A DNA stretch of 64,000 nucleotides from an uncultured Paracoccaceae bacterium (GTDB taxonomy: Bacteria > Pseudomonadota > Alphaproteobacteria > Rhodobacterales > Rhodobacteraceae), in the NCBI GenBank assembly GCA_947501555.1, contig CANMWG010000001.1, positions 1,426,001-1,490,000 on the forward strand. Reading direction: 5' to 3'. This document shows positions 30,212-39,376 of this stretch, one piece after another (within the stretch, counting starts at the first letter, position 1; each line of letters begins with the position of its first letter). A program made the translations under genes and the position numbers. The notes beneath the pieces were generated by a model. It was not told the DNA's origin. It ran no database searches and was given only the letters and a program-made list of their open reading frames with translations.

Positions 30212-30301
30212 GGAGGAGTGGCAGAGTGGTTGAATGCACCGGTCTTGAAAACCGACGTAGGTGAAAGTCTACCGTGGGTTCGAATCCCACCTCCTCCGCC
30301 A
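30212..30301 (+). tRNA. tRNA-Ser (anticodon TGA)
   Basis: The acceptor stem GGAGGAG (30212-30218) pairs with CTCCTCC (30291-30297), followed by G and an encoded CCA. The anticodon loop CTTGAAA puts TGA at 30246-30248. The long variable arm (about GTAGGTGAAAGTCTAC) and the T-loop GTTCGAATC are as expected for a class II serine tRNA. It reads UCN codons. A recombinase fragment lies 145 bases downstream. Confidence 0.95.
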
Positions 30302-30446
30302 TCACCATTATGGCATTAAAAATCAACGACTTAAGGCAGATCATTGCCCCCGGTTATTGACCGCATTTTCCTTACTTTAAGAAACACTGATACGAACAAA
30401 CTCGCTTAAAATAATGAACGACGTTCTCAAAAAAAATGACTGCCCC

Positions 30447-30689
30447 TTACGCAGCATGCCTATCATTCGTCTGTTTCACCTGCGACGCCTGCCATTCACA
30501 GCCCCGCGCAGTCTTCACACCAGCTTTATTCAACTCCGCAGCAAGTCCTCTAACGCTCTTTCCGGCTTCCCTAAGCAGTTCAATCAAACCCTGCACCTTT
30601 TCAGCCCGCTCTTTGGCGCTCGCCTGCGCCGCTGCATTGCCCATCAAAGTCAGCCTTACGACGGGGTGACCGTGAGTTGGGCGGGGCAC
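30447..30689 (-). pseudogene. C-terminal fragment of a serine recombinase
   Basis: Eighty residues resembling the helix-turn-helix end of resolvase/invertase proteins: GNAAAQASAKERAEKV, then GLAAELNKAGVKTARG and EWQASQVKQ, a typical ending of this family. The catalytic N-terminal domain with its Ser is absent upstream. It is therefore a remnant of a lost mobile element next to tRNA-Ser. The rest of the 30302-30752 gap holds nothing else I can support. Confidence 0.65.
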
Positions 30690-30752
30690 GCCCGCGTTTT
30701 CCGAGAACGATCACCCTAACGCGAACAGTCCACATCGTCTTCAAGTTTGCAA

Positions 30753-31445
30753 TTATCTTTCAATCGAAGACCGAAGTGAGGTGACGACATCCGCGACCAC
30801 CTGTTCGATCCACGTCCCGCGCGCAAAAGACGAAGTGAGGCTCTCACCAGTTGCATCCCATCTGACGTTAACAAATAGACTGTCATCCAATGCCAAAGGT
30901 AACACACAAAGGATTGGGCTGCAGTGGACGACTGCGGGGGTGCCCTCTTGCGAAAGCGACAATATCTCGCAGGTGATATTTCCCGCAAATGGTACGCCGG
31001 CGCTCGCACATGTAAAGTTCTCACCCAACGTGACATCGAAACGGCCACTACCAATTGCACCGAAATGTACGGCCGCCGTTTCCAGCGTCATCATTTCGAT
31101 GGTTGAAAGGTCGTGAATACCGGACACATCAAGCATCTCGATGTTGTCTGATACGGTCGTTCCATTCAATCGCAGGCTGTGGATGAGCGGTATGGGCTTA
31201 CCATCACGGTCCAGTCGCGGTTGTGCAGCCCCTAAATAGGGCACGCAATCCTGAATACCGTCCACAAGGCGAATGCCTCCTGGCCTGGCGACCGAGATCA
31301 CAGTTCCCCCGTGCTGAAGTTGCCGCAAATCGTTCATCACACCCAGGTCGACATAGTCGAAGTCATCCGGGCAAGTCGCTGCAGCGGCTGGTGTAAGAAA
31401 CACCGTCAAGATAGGTAGGATCAAAATCAGTTTTAAATACTTCAT
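30753..31445 (-). CDS. secreted protein of unknown function
   Basis: A 230-residue protein with a clear signal peptide (about residues 1-22, ending A-A-A). The mature part has six Cys, which may form disulfides in the periplasm, and no domain I recognise. I chose ATG 31445, six bases after GAGG; an ATG four codons earlier lacks that spacing. It lies within the scar region between tRNA-Ser and the RND operon, flanked by mobile-element remnants, so it may be accessory. Confidence 0.6.
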   Translation of the reverse strand: MKYLKLILILPILTVFLTPAAAATCPDDFDYVDLGVMNDLRQLQHGGTVISVARPGGIRLVDGIQDCVPYLGAAQPRLDRDGKPIPLIHSLRLNGTTVSDNIEMLDVSGIHDLSTIEMMTLETAAVHFGAIGSGRFDVTLGENFTCASAGVPFAGNITCEILSLSQEGTPAVVHCSPILCVLPLALDDSLFVNVRWDATGESLTSSFARGTWIEQVVADVVTSLRSSIER

Positions 31446-31517
31446 GACAAACCTCATAGCAGAACCGCGTTGACAGGTCAGGTCAAGTTTATCTCGATAT
31501 TGGTTTCGATACTCGGG

Positions 31518-31726
31518 ATGCGCCAGCGAAAAGACGCTACTGAAGCGCTACCACCACGACAGCCACGATCAGCTTCGCAGACGTTATAGATGCCTACAAC
31601 TCGGCAAGGCGCTTGAAGTCGCTGAATGATCTCACGCCTTACGAATACAACAGCAAAATCTGCACATCAGCGCCAGATCGATTCATCTTAAATCCGGTCC
31701 ATCAGATGCCGGGACTGAACAACTAG
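31518..31726 (+). pseudogene. decayed C-terminal end of an IS481-type transposase
   Basis: Read with frame changes, this stretch gives LLKRYHHDSHDQL, then DAYNSARRLKSLNDLTPYEY and finally DRFILNPVHQMPGLNN before TAG. This order matches the C-terminus of IS481-family transposases (KRYHYDSHDQL ... PYEYICKIW ... HQMPGLNT). There are at least two frameshifts and changed key residues (NSKIC for ICKIW), and no N-terminal or catalytic part remains. Its TAG overlaps the stop of the convergent RND gene as CTAG. Confidence 0.75.
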
Positions 31727-34700
31727 GGTGCTGCCCTCCGGAAGAACGCGAAATAGAACACAGGCGCCGCGATCAAGGTCAGGATCGATGCAAAAGCAAG
31801 CCCACCCATGATTGTTACCGCCATCGATTGGAAGAAAGCGTCCCAAATCAATGGTATCATCCCCAAGATCGTGGTCGCTGCCGCCAGGATAACCGGTCGC
31901 AACCGTGAAGTTGAGGCGGTCACGATAACTTCCTTTAAGCTCTCATTCGGGTTTTCACGGCGCACAATGTCGATTTCCTCGACCAAAACGATCCCGTTCT
32001 TGATCAGCATGCCGGAAAGCGAAAGCAGGCCAAGCAAAGCGGTGAACGTGAACGGTAAACCTGTTCCTACAAGTGCAAGACTGACACCATTCACCGACAT
32101 TGGCACAAGCAACCAGATAATCAACGGTTGACGCAAGGCATTGAACAAGAGGATCGAGATCAGCACCATGATGATCAAACTAAGCGGGAGTTGCCCGGCA
32201 AGGCTGGCCTGCGCATCCCGCGAACTTTCATATTCGCCGCCCCATTCCATTTGATAGCCCACGGGCAAAGGCATCGTGTCGATGGCTTGCTGCACCTCCG
32301 CCTGCACCTCAGCTGCGGTGCGATCCAACGAAATATCTGCACCCACAGTGATGGTCAGTTTCCTGTCGCGCCGCATCACAAGGGTGTTCTGGGCGTCAAA
32401 GACAAAGCCATCGATGACTTGTTCAAACGGAACAAATGTCTGACCGGTGTCGGAATAGATCACTTGGTCTGTTAAAGCCAAGTTTGCGTCTTGGTCAGCA
32501 CGCATGACAATCGGGATCTGGCGATCTCCTTCACGATAAACACCAGATGTGACACCTTCAGTCGCAAAAAGCATCGCCTGCGCAATGGCATCTCGGGAAA
32601 TTCCGGCCTGTTGCGCGCGGTCAGTCGCATAAATGGGGCGCAAGACCTGTTCCATTTCGCGCCAATCGGTGCGGGGCGCGATGATGTCGGCAGATGCCTC
32701 GGTTAATCGGCCGATTGCCGCTTCAGAAAGGCCACGCAACACTATCGGGTCAGGGCCAGAGAAACGCACTTGAATAGGATCCCCACCGCCAGGGCCGAAG
32801 GACAAACGTTTTGCTCTGAATTCACCTTGCGGCAGGTTTTCAAAGGAAAACTGCGTCATCTCCGCAATCAGCGGCGCGATTTCATTGATCGTCTCTGTTC
32901 GAACAATGATGTGCCCATAACTCGGGTTAGGATCCTCGGCCTGATAGGTCAGCATAAACCGCGACGCACCTTGCCCGGCATAAGACGTAAAGGCGACGAC
33001 ATCTTCCTGTTCGGACAGCCAGTCTTCCATGATGCCTAGGTCGCGCGACACTTCGTGGATCGAGGCGCCTTGCGCGAGCTTGTAATGCACAAAGAAGAGC
33101 GGCGTATTACTATCAGGGAAGAATTGTTGTTTCACCTGTCCAAACAAGGCAAAGCAAGCGACTGTCACCGCCAGCAGTGCCGGGATAATCAGCCACCACA
33201 GTTTTAGGCACAACCGCAGCAATCCCTTGTAGGCGCGGAAGAGCAACCCACCATAGGCGTCAGTGTCGCTCGCCTGACCTTGCTTGAAAAAGTAATGGCC
33301 CAAAAGAGGCGTCACAGTCAGCGCAAGAACCCATGACAAGCTAAGCGAGATCGCGATAACCGCAAAAAGAGAGAACAGAAATTCACCTGTCGCGTCAGGG
33401 CTAAGCCCGATCCCTGCGAACGCCATGATCCCAATAATCGTTGCACCCAGCAGGGGAATTTGCGTCTTGCTGGCGGCGTCCTCGGCGGCTTCGCGTGATG
33501 TTTTCCCGCGTGCCATCGAAATCTGCATGCCTTCAGCCACAACGATGGCATTATCGACAAGCATCCCCATCGCGATGATCAGCGCACCAAGCGAGATACG
33601 TTCCATCTCGATCGAGAATATCCCCATGAACAACAAGGTGCCAACAACTGTCAGCAACAGCGTTGTGCCAACAACGACTGCCGCACGTGGCCCCATAAAG
33701 AGCGCCAGAACCGCCACCACGATCCCAACAGACATCGCCAAGTTCACCAAGAAAGAACCGGAAGCTTCTTCCACGATAACATGCTGTTGGTAGATCGGCG
33801 TCAGCTCGATCCCCAAAGGGATTTGCGGCGCAAGTTCCGCAAGTTTCGCATCGGTGCGTTGTCCAACAGTAACAATGTTTTCGCTGGCAAGCCCTGCCAC
33901 GCCAATGGTGAAGGCCTCAATTCCATTGTGGCGTAAGATCAAGTTTGGGTTCTGTTCGCGTGCACGGATGACAGTTGAAAAATCGAATAGGTTCAAGATC
34001 TCGCCGCCAACCCCAACAGTCAGGCCCGCAATATCTTGCACGGTATCTTCACCTTCTGGGCCTTGAAGCAGAACACGCCCATCTGCCGATTGGAATGATC
34101 CGGCGTCGGCGACAGGATTGGCGCTTGCGATGGCGGCTTGGATGGCAGTGGGTGGGACGTTCTGATTAACGCTTAAGACCAGATCAGGTTCGACATAGAC
34201 CACTTCGTTTGGAACGCCAGACAGGCTGACGTCGGCCACACCTTCAACGGAAAGAAGCTCACGGCGCAGAAACGTTGAGAGTTCATAGATCTCAGCATCA
34301 GAATATCCCGGGGCCGTAACCGCATAATAAATGCCGTACACATCCCCAAATCCATCATTTACAAACGGGACGGACGTGCCGTCAGGCAGGCTGGCATTGC
34401 TCACTCGATTGCGGAGCTTGGTCCAGATTTCAGGCAATTCTGTGCCGTCATACTGATCCTTCATGTCAACCGTGATCCATGAAAGCCCCGGTTGGTTCAT
34501 CGAGCGCACTTCTTTCACTTCGCCCATTTTTTGAATTTCAGATTCAAGCGGCTCTGACACTTCCCGCGCGACCTGCTCTGCATCCGCGCCGGGGTATTGT
34601 GTGACGATCACGGCTGTCTTGATTGTGAAAGCGGGGTCTTCCAATCGCCCCAAAGATGAGAACGCCCAGATCCCACCTAGCAAGCAGCCCAGCATGATCA

Positions 34701-34746
34701 ACCACGTAATAATAGGGCGTTCGATAGAACCGCGTGCGATATTCAT
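31723..34746 (-). CDS. RND efflux transporter, inner-membrane permease (AcrB/HAE1 type)
   Basis: A proton-driven tripartite efflux pump of 1007 residues. It has the expected architecture: TM1, a large periplasmic porter domain, TM2-6, a second porter domain and TM8-12. The conserved proton-relay segment appears as GMLVDNAIVVAEGM in TM4. ATG 34746 follows AAGGA; a longer frame to 34827 runs into the adaptor gene. Its adaptor partner lies 10 bases upstream. No outer-membrane factor gene is nearby, so a general TolC may be used. Confidence 0.94.
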   Translation of the reverse strand: MNIARGSIERPIITWLIMLGCLLGGIWAFSSLGRLEDPAFTIKTAVIVTQYPGADAEQVAREVSEPLESEIQKMGEVKEVRSMNQPGLSWITVDMKDQYDGTELPEIWTKLRNRVSNASLPDGTSVPFVNDGFGDVYGIYYAVTAPGYSDAEIYELSTFLRRELLSVEGVADVSLSGVPNEVVYVEPDLVLSVNQNVPPTAIQAAIASANPVADAGSFQSADGRVLLQGPEGEDTVQDIAGLTVGVGGEILNLFDFSTVIRAREQNPNLILRHNGIEAFTIGVAGLASENIVTVGQRTDAKLAELAPQIPLGIELTPIYQQHVIVEEASGSFLVNLAMSVGIVVAVLALFMGPRAAVVVGTTLLLTVVGTLLFMGIFSIEMERISLGALIIAMGMLVDNAIVVAEGMQISMARGKTSREAAEDAASKTQIPLLGATIIGIMAFAGIGLSPDATGEFLFSLFAVIAISLSLSWVLALTVTPLLGHYFFKQGQASDTDAYGGLLFRAYKGLLRLCLKLWWLIIPALLAVTVACFALFGQVKQQFFPDSNTPLFFVHYKLAQGASIHEVSRDLGIMEDWLSEQEDVVAFTSYAGQGASRFMLTYQAEDPNPSYGHIIVRTETINEIAPLIAEMTQFSFENLPQGEFRAKRLSFGPGGGDPIQVRFSGPDPIVLRGLSEAAIGRLTEASADIIAPRTDWREMEQVLRPIYATDRAQQAGISRDAIAQAMLFATEGVTSGVYREGDRQIPIVMRADQDANLALTDQVIYSDTGQTFVPFEQVIDGFVFDAQNTLVMRRDRKLTITVGADISLDRTAAEVQAEVQQAIDTMPLPVGYQMEWGGEYESSRDAQASLAGQLPLSLIIMVLISILLFNALRQPLIIWLLVPMSVNGVSLALVGTGLPFTFTALLGLLSLSGMLIKNGIVLVEEIDIVRRENPNESLKEVIVTASTSRLRPVILAAATTILGMIPLIWDAFFQSMAVTIMGGLAFASILTLIAAPVFYFAFFRRAAP

Positions 34747-34756
34747 GATGCGTTCC

Positions 34757-35809
34757 TTAGTTCGCGAAGCCAGTAAAGCGGCGCACTGGGTCGCCGTCGG
34801 ACAAAAGGTTCGCACCGCTCGCGACAATCTCTTGTCCGTCCTCTAGGCCTGACATCACAATCACCTCGCCATGGCTGCTGGGCGTGATTTCCACGGGCAC
34901 CGCACTAACCGTGCCAGTATCTTCCCCGGTGGACGTGAAAATCATGACTTCGGTTGCGCCATTTGCCGCGTTAATGACAGCTGAATGCGGGATGATTTTT
35001 TGTTGTTCCTGATCCTCTTGGGTCGCAAAGACCGTTACAGAAGATCCCGGCAGCACGACCAAACCTTCAGGAGGCGTCATACCAAGTGTAATTTGAAACG
35101 TTTGACCCACTTCGGATGTTTCCGCATTGAACTCTCTGACTTGGAGCGGGAACATTTCGTCGCTTGCAGGAAATTGGGCGGAAAGTGTGATATTGGGGTT
35201 TTCGCCTGCTTGCTGAAACAGCACCTCTGGCACGTCAATTTCGATCCGTAAATCCGACATGTCATGAAGGCGCACGATGGGTGTCCCTGCACTGATCGTG
35301 GTGAAATTCGCAACATTGCGAGACGCAATCAAAGCATCAAATGGTGCCGTAAGCTGGGCATTGCGCAACGCGCGTTCAGCATCGCGGACGGCAAGCTCTG
35401 ACAGATCCAATTGAGTTTCAGCGTCGTCCACGCTGACCTGACTGACCGCACCGCCTTGGAGCTGCTGAAGCCGTTCGAACGTACGTGTGGACTGCGTTCT
35501 TTGGACCTGTGCCTGATCCAAGGCCAGCTCAAACGGCTCAAGATCAAGAACTGCGATTGTATCGCCAGCGGCGAGAGTTTCCCCCTCGGTTATCGGCAGC
35601 GAAACGATCTGGCCACCAACCTGAAAGGCAAGATCCACCGTCTCTTTGGCCACGACATGGCCGAAAAACTGTCGTACAGCGTCAGCGCTGCTAGAGGAAA
35701 TTGTTATTGTTTTAACAAGTCTCGGCGCGGTGTCTTGCGCATCGGATGCTGTTGCTGCCGCCAAAAAGGATAGAGCAATTGTGAGCTGGCCAAAGATCCG
35801 CAGGGTCAT
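34757..35809 (-). CDS. RND efflux periplasmic adaptor subunit (MFP/HlyD family)
   Basis: Bridges the RND pump to the outer membrane. A signal peptide (about 24 residues) precedes the lipoyl-like halves (GGQIVSLPITEGETLAAGD and RNAQLTAPFDALIASRNV), separated by a helical hairpin rich in Gln and Leu (residues 90-145). Beta-barrel and membrane-proximal domains follow. The 350-residue size is typical. It is transcribed ahead of the permease and 116 bases after tetR on the same strand. Confidence 0.93.
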   Translation of the reverse strand: MTLRIFGQLTIALSFLAAATASDAQDTAPRLVKTITISSSSADAVRQFFGHVVAKETVDLAFQVGGQIVSLPITEGETLAAGDTIAVLDLEPFELALDQAQVQRTQSTRTFERLQQLQGGAVSQVSVDDAETQLDLSELAVRDAERALRNAQLTAPFDALIASRNVANFTTISAGTPIVRLHDMSDLRIEIDVPEVLFQQAGENPNITLSAQFPASDEMFPLQVREFNAETSEVGQTFQITLGMTPPEGLVVLPGSSVTVFATQEDQEQQKIIPHSAVINAANGATEVMIFTSTGEDTGTVSAVPVEITPSSHGEVIVMSGLEDGQEIVASGANLLSDGDPVRRFTGFAN

Positions 35810-35925
35810 TTCGATTTCCTGTCTTGCTAATTAGATTTATGCCGGTAGGCGATTGGGTAGATTTAACATCTTCATTCTTTGGGACCAGAATGAACAAACT
35901 CGCTCTTTAATAACATAACGTACCT

Positions 35926-36495
35926 TCATGACATAACGCCTGCGTCTACCATGAACTGACTCATCGTATCCGCATCGGGCGTACACCCGGCGTCGATCCA
36001 TTCTAAAAGTACCGCGACGATAGCGCCGGATTGGAAAGGGGCAACAAAGCGCTGAAGCTCTGGCTTAGTAGCCTGAAAACGGTTGTGAGGCGCAATTTCA
36101 TGTAATGCGATGATTTGGTCGCGAAAGTTTGTCAGCGCATTTGGACCAGCTTCACCGCAAAGGATCGTGCGCGCGATGTGGGGCGAGGCTGCAATGCGTT
36201 CGAACGCAAAGCGGTGTATCGCCGTTTCCCAATCTTCGCGATCTTCCAAACTTTGACGCGCTATAGCAAGCTGCTCTTCCTTACCTTTTTGGAAGCGCAG
36301 ATCTAACATAGCACCGATGCTATCGAAGTGCCGGTAAAAGGTTTGGCGACCAATTCCAGCCTGCCGCGACAGGTCGCTTACAGTGATCTCAGAGAATGGT
36401 TTTTCACTCAACAGATCATCCAAAGCCGCAAAGAGGGCTAACTGCGTTTTCTCAATACGTAGATCGGTCACATTCATCCCCGAAGGCGATTCCAT
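35926..36495 (-). CDS. TetR family transcriptional regulator
   Basis: Probable repressor of the efflux pair downstream. The N-terminal helix-turn-helix is clear: FSEITVSDLSRQAGIGRQTFYRHF at about residues 37-60, split by the usual G-I-G turn. The C-terminal ligand domain shows little conservation, as is normal. The start is uncertain. I used ATG 36495; ATG 36477 is an alternative, and an open frame to 36693 lacks family resemblance. Position next to the adaptor gene is the usual context for drug-responsive TetR control. Confidence 0.82.
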   Translation of the reverse strand: MESPSGMNVTDLRIEKTQLALFAALDDLLSEKPFSEITVSDLSRQAGIGRQTFYRHFDSIGAMLDLRFQKGKEEQLAIARQSLEDREDWETAIHRFAFERIAASPHIARTILCGEAGPNALTNFRDQIIALHEIAPHNRFQATKPELQRFVAPFQSGAIVAVLLEWIDAGCTPDADTMSQFMVDAGVMS

Positions 36496-37118
36496 CGCCC
36501 ACACGATATGGATCAGGTGTTCCATATCGTCAAGCCAGCGAATGCTAAACGTGACCATAAATTGGCGGTCGCTCTGTCTCGGAACCTTCAAAAGTTGAAT
36601 TCGTTCGGTGGGGCGTATGGACCATTTTGTGGTCCCCAAAAATACCAGGCAACCGGTCGCGATCGAGGTCCTAGCGTCGCTTGAAATGTACAAATTTCAG
36701 GGATCGGGCACCCAAACAGATTGTTGATCGACGACAAAGCAATGAACGAAAGGAATGTTCACCTGCACAGATGGCACCATACGACAACACAATCATAGCG
36801 AATGCCCGCTGGTCTAATTGGGTGTCTGGGTCAAGCGCATTCTTCTTGCGCAACATAGGGGGATCTCACCCGATCAGGTAAGTGTACATACGGCAATTTT
36901 ACAGGTTCTGTACGCGGTCTGTACGGCGTTTTACCCCCGCAGCACTGTGTTGGCCACGGCATTCATCCGTCCATGAGAACGCTTCAATCAACGGGGGCAC
37001 CTGACTAGATTGCGGGGCGCCACGATCTTTTTCGTCTGTTCACTGTTTAGCAGGTGATCATGCGGTGATCCGGTGCGCACCCAAAAAAGACGCGCGCCTG
37101 ATCGTTTTTTTCAAAGGT
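36496..37118. other. 623-base gap with clustered TGTAC motifs
   Basis: No convincing gene is present; short frames on both strands show no family resemblance. A cluster of TGTAC motifs lies at 36884, 36909 and 36920, the last two within an 11-base direct repeat of CTGTACG. It lies about 400 bases upstream of tetR and might be a regulatory site for it. Confidence 0.4.
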
Positions 37119-37508
37119 TTACTGGACCCGCGTCCATGTACCACCATCCCGGCAGATACCCAGCACACACCCTGAAACGGACAGTGAATTGCCGCTTAGC
37201 TGCAAGCGCGAATTGTAGGTTTTGTCGCGATCAGGTGCATAGACTTTACCCCGGTACTGCCCGTCGCCACGCGCGACGGTTTCCGAGATGATATTGCGGC
37301 CGGTGAAGTCCGACCCAATCTCGTTTCCGCCACCGTCAAAAGACTTGATCAGCGTTCCGCAAAGCGCTGATCCACAAGGTGCAACTTGGATATGTCCATA
37401 ATTACCGTTGTCGTCCTGTGCCGTTTGCCACAGCCCTTCAAGCGGATCCGCAAACGCCGCGCCCGCAAATGCGATTGCAGCCACCGCCGTCATAATGACC
37501 TTTTTCAT
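37119..37508 (-). CDS. DUF2147 domain-containing secreted protein
   Basis: A 129-residue periplasmic protein. A signal peptide (about 20 residues, ending A-F-A) is followed by the DUF2147 beta-barrel pattern: LEGLWQTAQDDNG, then the IQVAPCGSALCGTLI strand with its Cys pair, GKVYAPDRDKTYNSRLQL, and the C-terminal GCVLGICRDGGTWTR. Family function is unknown. It stands alone on the minus strand before hisA. Confidence 0.9.
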   Translation of the reverse strand: MKKVIMTAVAAIAFAGAAFADPLEGLWQTAQDDNGNYGHIQVAPCGSALCGTLIKSFDGGGNEIGSDFTGRNIISETVARGDGQYRGKVYAPDRDKTYNSRLQLSGNSLSVSGCVLGICRDGGTWTRVQ

Positions 37509-37682
37509 GTCTTATCTCCTCCCTGAGATTTCTGCCTTAACATGCGCCCTTCCCTGGATTTGGATCAAGACTGACGTTGGGTCGAACGCATAATCCTGTG
37601 CGCTGCCAATGCGCACAATCCGTCACATTGCATTCCCCTGCCCTGCGTGCATAAACGCCGCAACACAGCGAAAGGCCCACCA

Positions 37683-38402
37683 ATGATCCTCTACCCTGCA
37701 ATTGATCTCAAAGATGGGAATGCCGTGCGGCTCGTCCATGGTGATATGGATCAGACCACTGTTTTCAATGATGATCCCGCAGCACAGGCCAAGGAATTTG
37801 TCGCCGCTGGTTGTGAGTGGTTGCATCTGGTCGATCTGAACGGTGCTTTCGCAGGTGAGCCAGTGAACGCCGCCCCTGTTGAGGCGATCCTAAAGGCTTG
37901 TCCGGTCCCCGCCCAACTAGGAGGCGGTATCCGCGACATGGCGACGATTGAACGCTGGCTCGACAAGGGCCTCGCCCGCGTCATTCTTGGCACTGTGGCG
38001 GTGGAAAACCCTGAACTGGTGCGCACGGCCGCCAGAGCCTTTCCAGGCAAAGTCGCCGTCGGCCTTGATGCCCGCAACGGCAAAGTCGCCACCCGTGGTT
38101 GGGCCGAAGAGACCGACGTTATGGTGACTGATCTGGCCAAATCCTTTGAGGACGCAGGCATCGCCGCAATCATCTATACCGATATCATGCGCGATGGGGC
38201 GATGAAGGGTCCCAACATTGATGCGACAGCCGATCTGGCCCGCGCAGTGGATATCCCGGTCATTGCATCTGGTGGCGTCTCTTCCATGGCTGATCTTACT
38301 GCGCTGAAGGATACGGGCGTCATCTCGGGCGCGATTTCTGGTCGCGCGCTTTACGACGGCGCCATTGATTTGGGTAAAGCATTACACGCGCTGAAAGGAT
38401 AG
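37683..38402 (+). CDS. hisA: ProFAR isomerase (histidine biosynthesis)
   Basis: 1-(5-phosphoribosyl)-5-[(5-phosphoribosylamino)methylideneamino]imidazole-4-carboxamide isomerase, a TIM-barrel enzyme of the histidine pathway. Catalytic Asp8 is in PAIDLKDG and the second catalytic Asp is in VGLDARNG. The phosphate-binding glycines GGGIRDM and ASGGVSSM are present. ATG 37683 follows GAAAGG and gives the expected 239 residues. hisF and hisE lie about 1 kb downstream; hisH and hisB are not in the window. Confidence 0.96.
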   Translation: MILYPAIDLKDGNAVRLVHGDMDQTTVFNDDPAAQAKEFVAAGCEWLHLVDLNGAFAGEPVNAAPVEAILKACPVPAQLGGGIRDMATIERWLDKGLARVILGTVAVENPELVRTAARAFPGKVAVGLDARNGKVATRGWAEETDVMVTDLAKSFEDAGIAAIIYTDIMRDGAMKGPNIDATADLARAVDIPVIASGGVSSMADLTALKDTGVISGAISGRALYDGAIDLGKALHALKG

Positions 38403-38404
38403 AC

Positions 38405-38854
38405 ATGCAGGTCACCGCCATTCCCCTACCGGCAGAAAGCGCACTTCATGCGTGGCGAAAAAACGGCGATTTCTTGGACTGCTACGCAGTTGCATCCGAC
38501 ATACCTGTGCGGCAAGCGGCCAATATCATCGCAGACTTCCCGTCATGGGCCCAATTCCTACTGGTGATCCGGCGGATTGTTACGGCCCCTTTTGGGCTAA
38601 ACAATGATGGGCCAGAGGCCGATGATAAAATGGGAATTTTCCCGATTGAAAGCGAAACGCCTGCTGAAGTCATTGCAGGCTTTGATGACAAACACCTGAA
38701 TTTCCGGGTCTCAGTTCTGAAACACGATGGTCAAATCAGTTTGGCCACCTGGGTCGCCCCCCATAACATCGGGGGGCGCATTTATCTTGCGGCGATCATG
38801 CCTTTCCACATCGCGATTGCAAAAAACGCCCTGCGCCGGGTAGCGAGCGCCTAG
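38405..38854 (+). CDS. DUF2867 domain-containing protein
   Basis: A 149-residue cytoplasmic protein of the DUF2867 family, with the W-x-x-F-L-x-I-R-R core and an LNFRVSVLKHDGQISLATWV strand pair. It begins two bases after the hisA stop and so is co-transcribed with hisA. Family function is unknown, with no obvious histidine role. Its stop overlaps that of the convergent DUF302 gene (CTAG). Confidence 0.82.
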   Translation: MQVTAIPLPAESALHAWRKNGDFLDCYAVASDIPVRQAANIIADFPSWAQFLLVIRRIVTAPFGLNNDGPEADDKMGIFPIESETPAEVIAGFDDKHLNFRVSVLKHDGQISLATWVAPHNIGGRIYLAAIMPFHIAIAKNALRRVASA

Positions 38855-39297
38855 TTTGCGCCAACAGCGACGTCAGTCAGTTTGCTGATTGCACCATTGA
38901 CCATGTTACGGACCTCGGCGTCGGCCGGAATATCAAGACCAGCAAAAAGCTCATCCGCAGACGACCATGTCAACTGCGTGTTTCCATCTGCATCCTGATA
39001 CGCCAGAACACGGATCGGCAGGACAAGCCCTGCGCGCAGATCAGCCTCCATCGCCAAAGTGCCCAGCGCAGGATTCCCGAAAATCAACAGCTGCGCGTCG
39101 GGAATGGATTTGCCGACATTTTCTGCCCCTTTGGCGTGGTCGACCCGGGCAAACACCGTGGCACCTGCCCCTGTGACAGCGGCTTCGAGTGCATCAATAG
39201 TCTCGGTTACCGAGAGGGGGGATGGTTTGATCATATCTTGGGCCCATGTGGCTGTAGCAGAAAGCCCAATCAGGGCCGTTGCAAGTAGGTTTTTCAT
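38851..39297 (-). CDS. DUF302 domain-containing periplasmic protein
   Basis: A 148-residue secreted protein: signal peptide of about 19 residues ending T-W-A-Q, then the DUF302 fold with GATVFARVDHAKGAEN and LLIFGNPALGTLAM, the family's hallmark, and a closing PIRVLAYQDADG strand. ATG 39297 follows GGGAG. The family is widespread and of unknown function, sometimes associated with envelope stress. It lies head-on inside the his cluster, separating hisA from hisF. Confidence 0.88.
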   Translation of the reverse strand: MKNLLATALIGLSATATWAQDMIKPSPLSVTETIDALEAAVTGAGATVFARVDHAKGAENVGKSIPDAQLLIFGNPALGTLAMEADLRAGLVLPIRVLAYQDADGNTQLTWSSADELFAGLDIPADAEVRNMVNGAISKLTDVAVGAN

Positions 39298-39376
39298 GTC
39301 GTGCTCCCATTTCCAGTAGATGCGGCCTAACATCTCCCTCTTCCAATTTCTGCACAATCCCCCTAGACCTCACGCC

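Noticed and set aside
29970..30344. N-terminal extension of the SPOR lipoprotein frame
   Set aside because: It crosses tRNA-Ser in antisense and contains the well-known false peptide from a serine tRNA complement. The lipoprotein signal starts at 29969.
30394..35901. 13-base match GAACAAACTCGCT at two places (about 30,394 and 35,889)
   Set aside because: Matches of this length are expected by chance in 64 kb, and the flanks do not match.
36671..36881. Short frames on both strands in the 36.5-37.1 kb gap
   Set aside because: Neither the 61-residue minus frame nor the 66-residue plus frame resembles any family, and neither has a convincing start.
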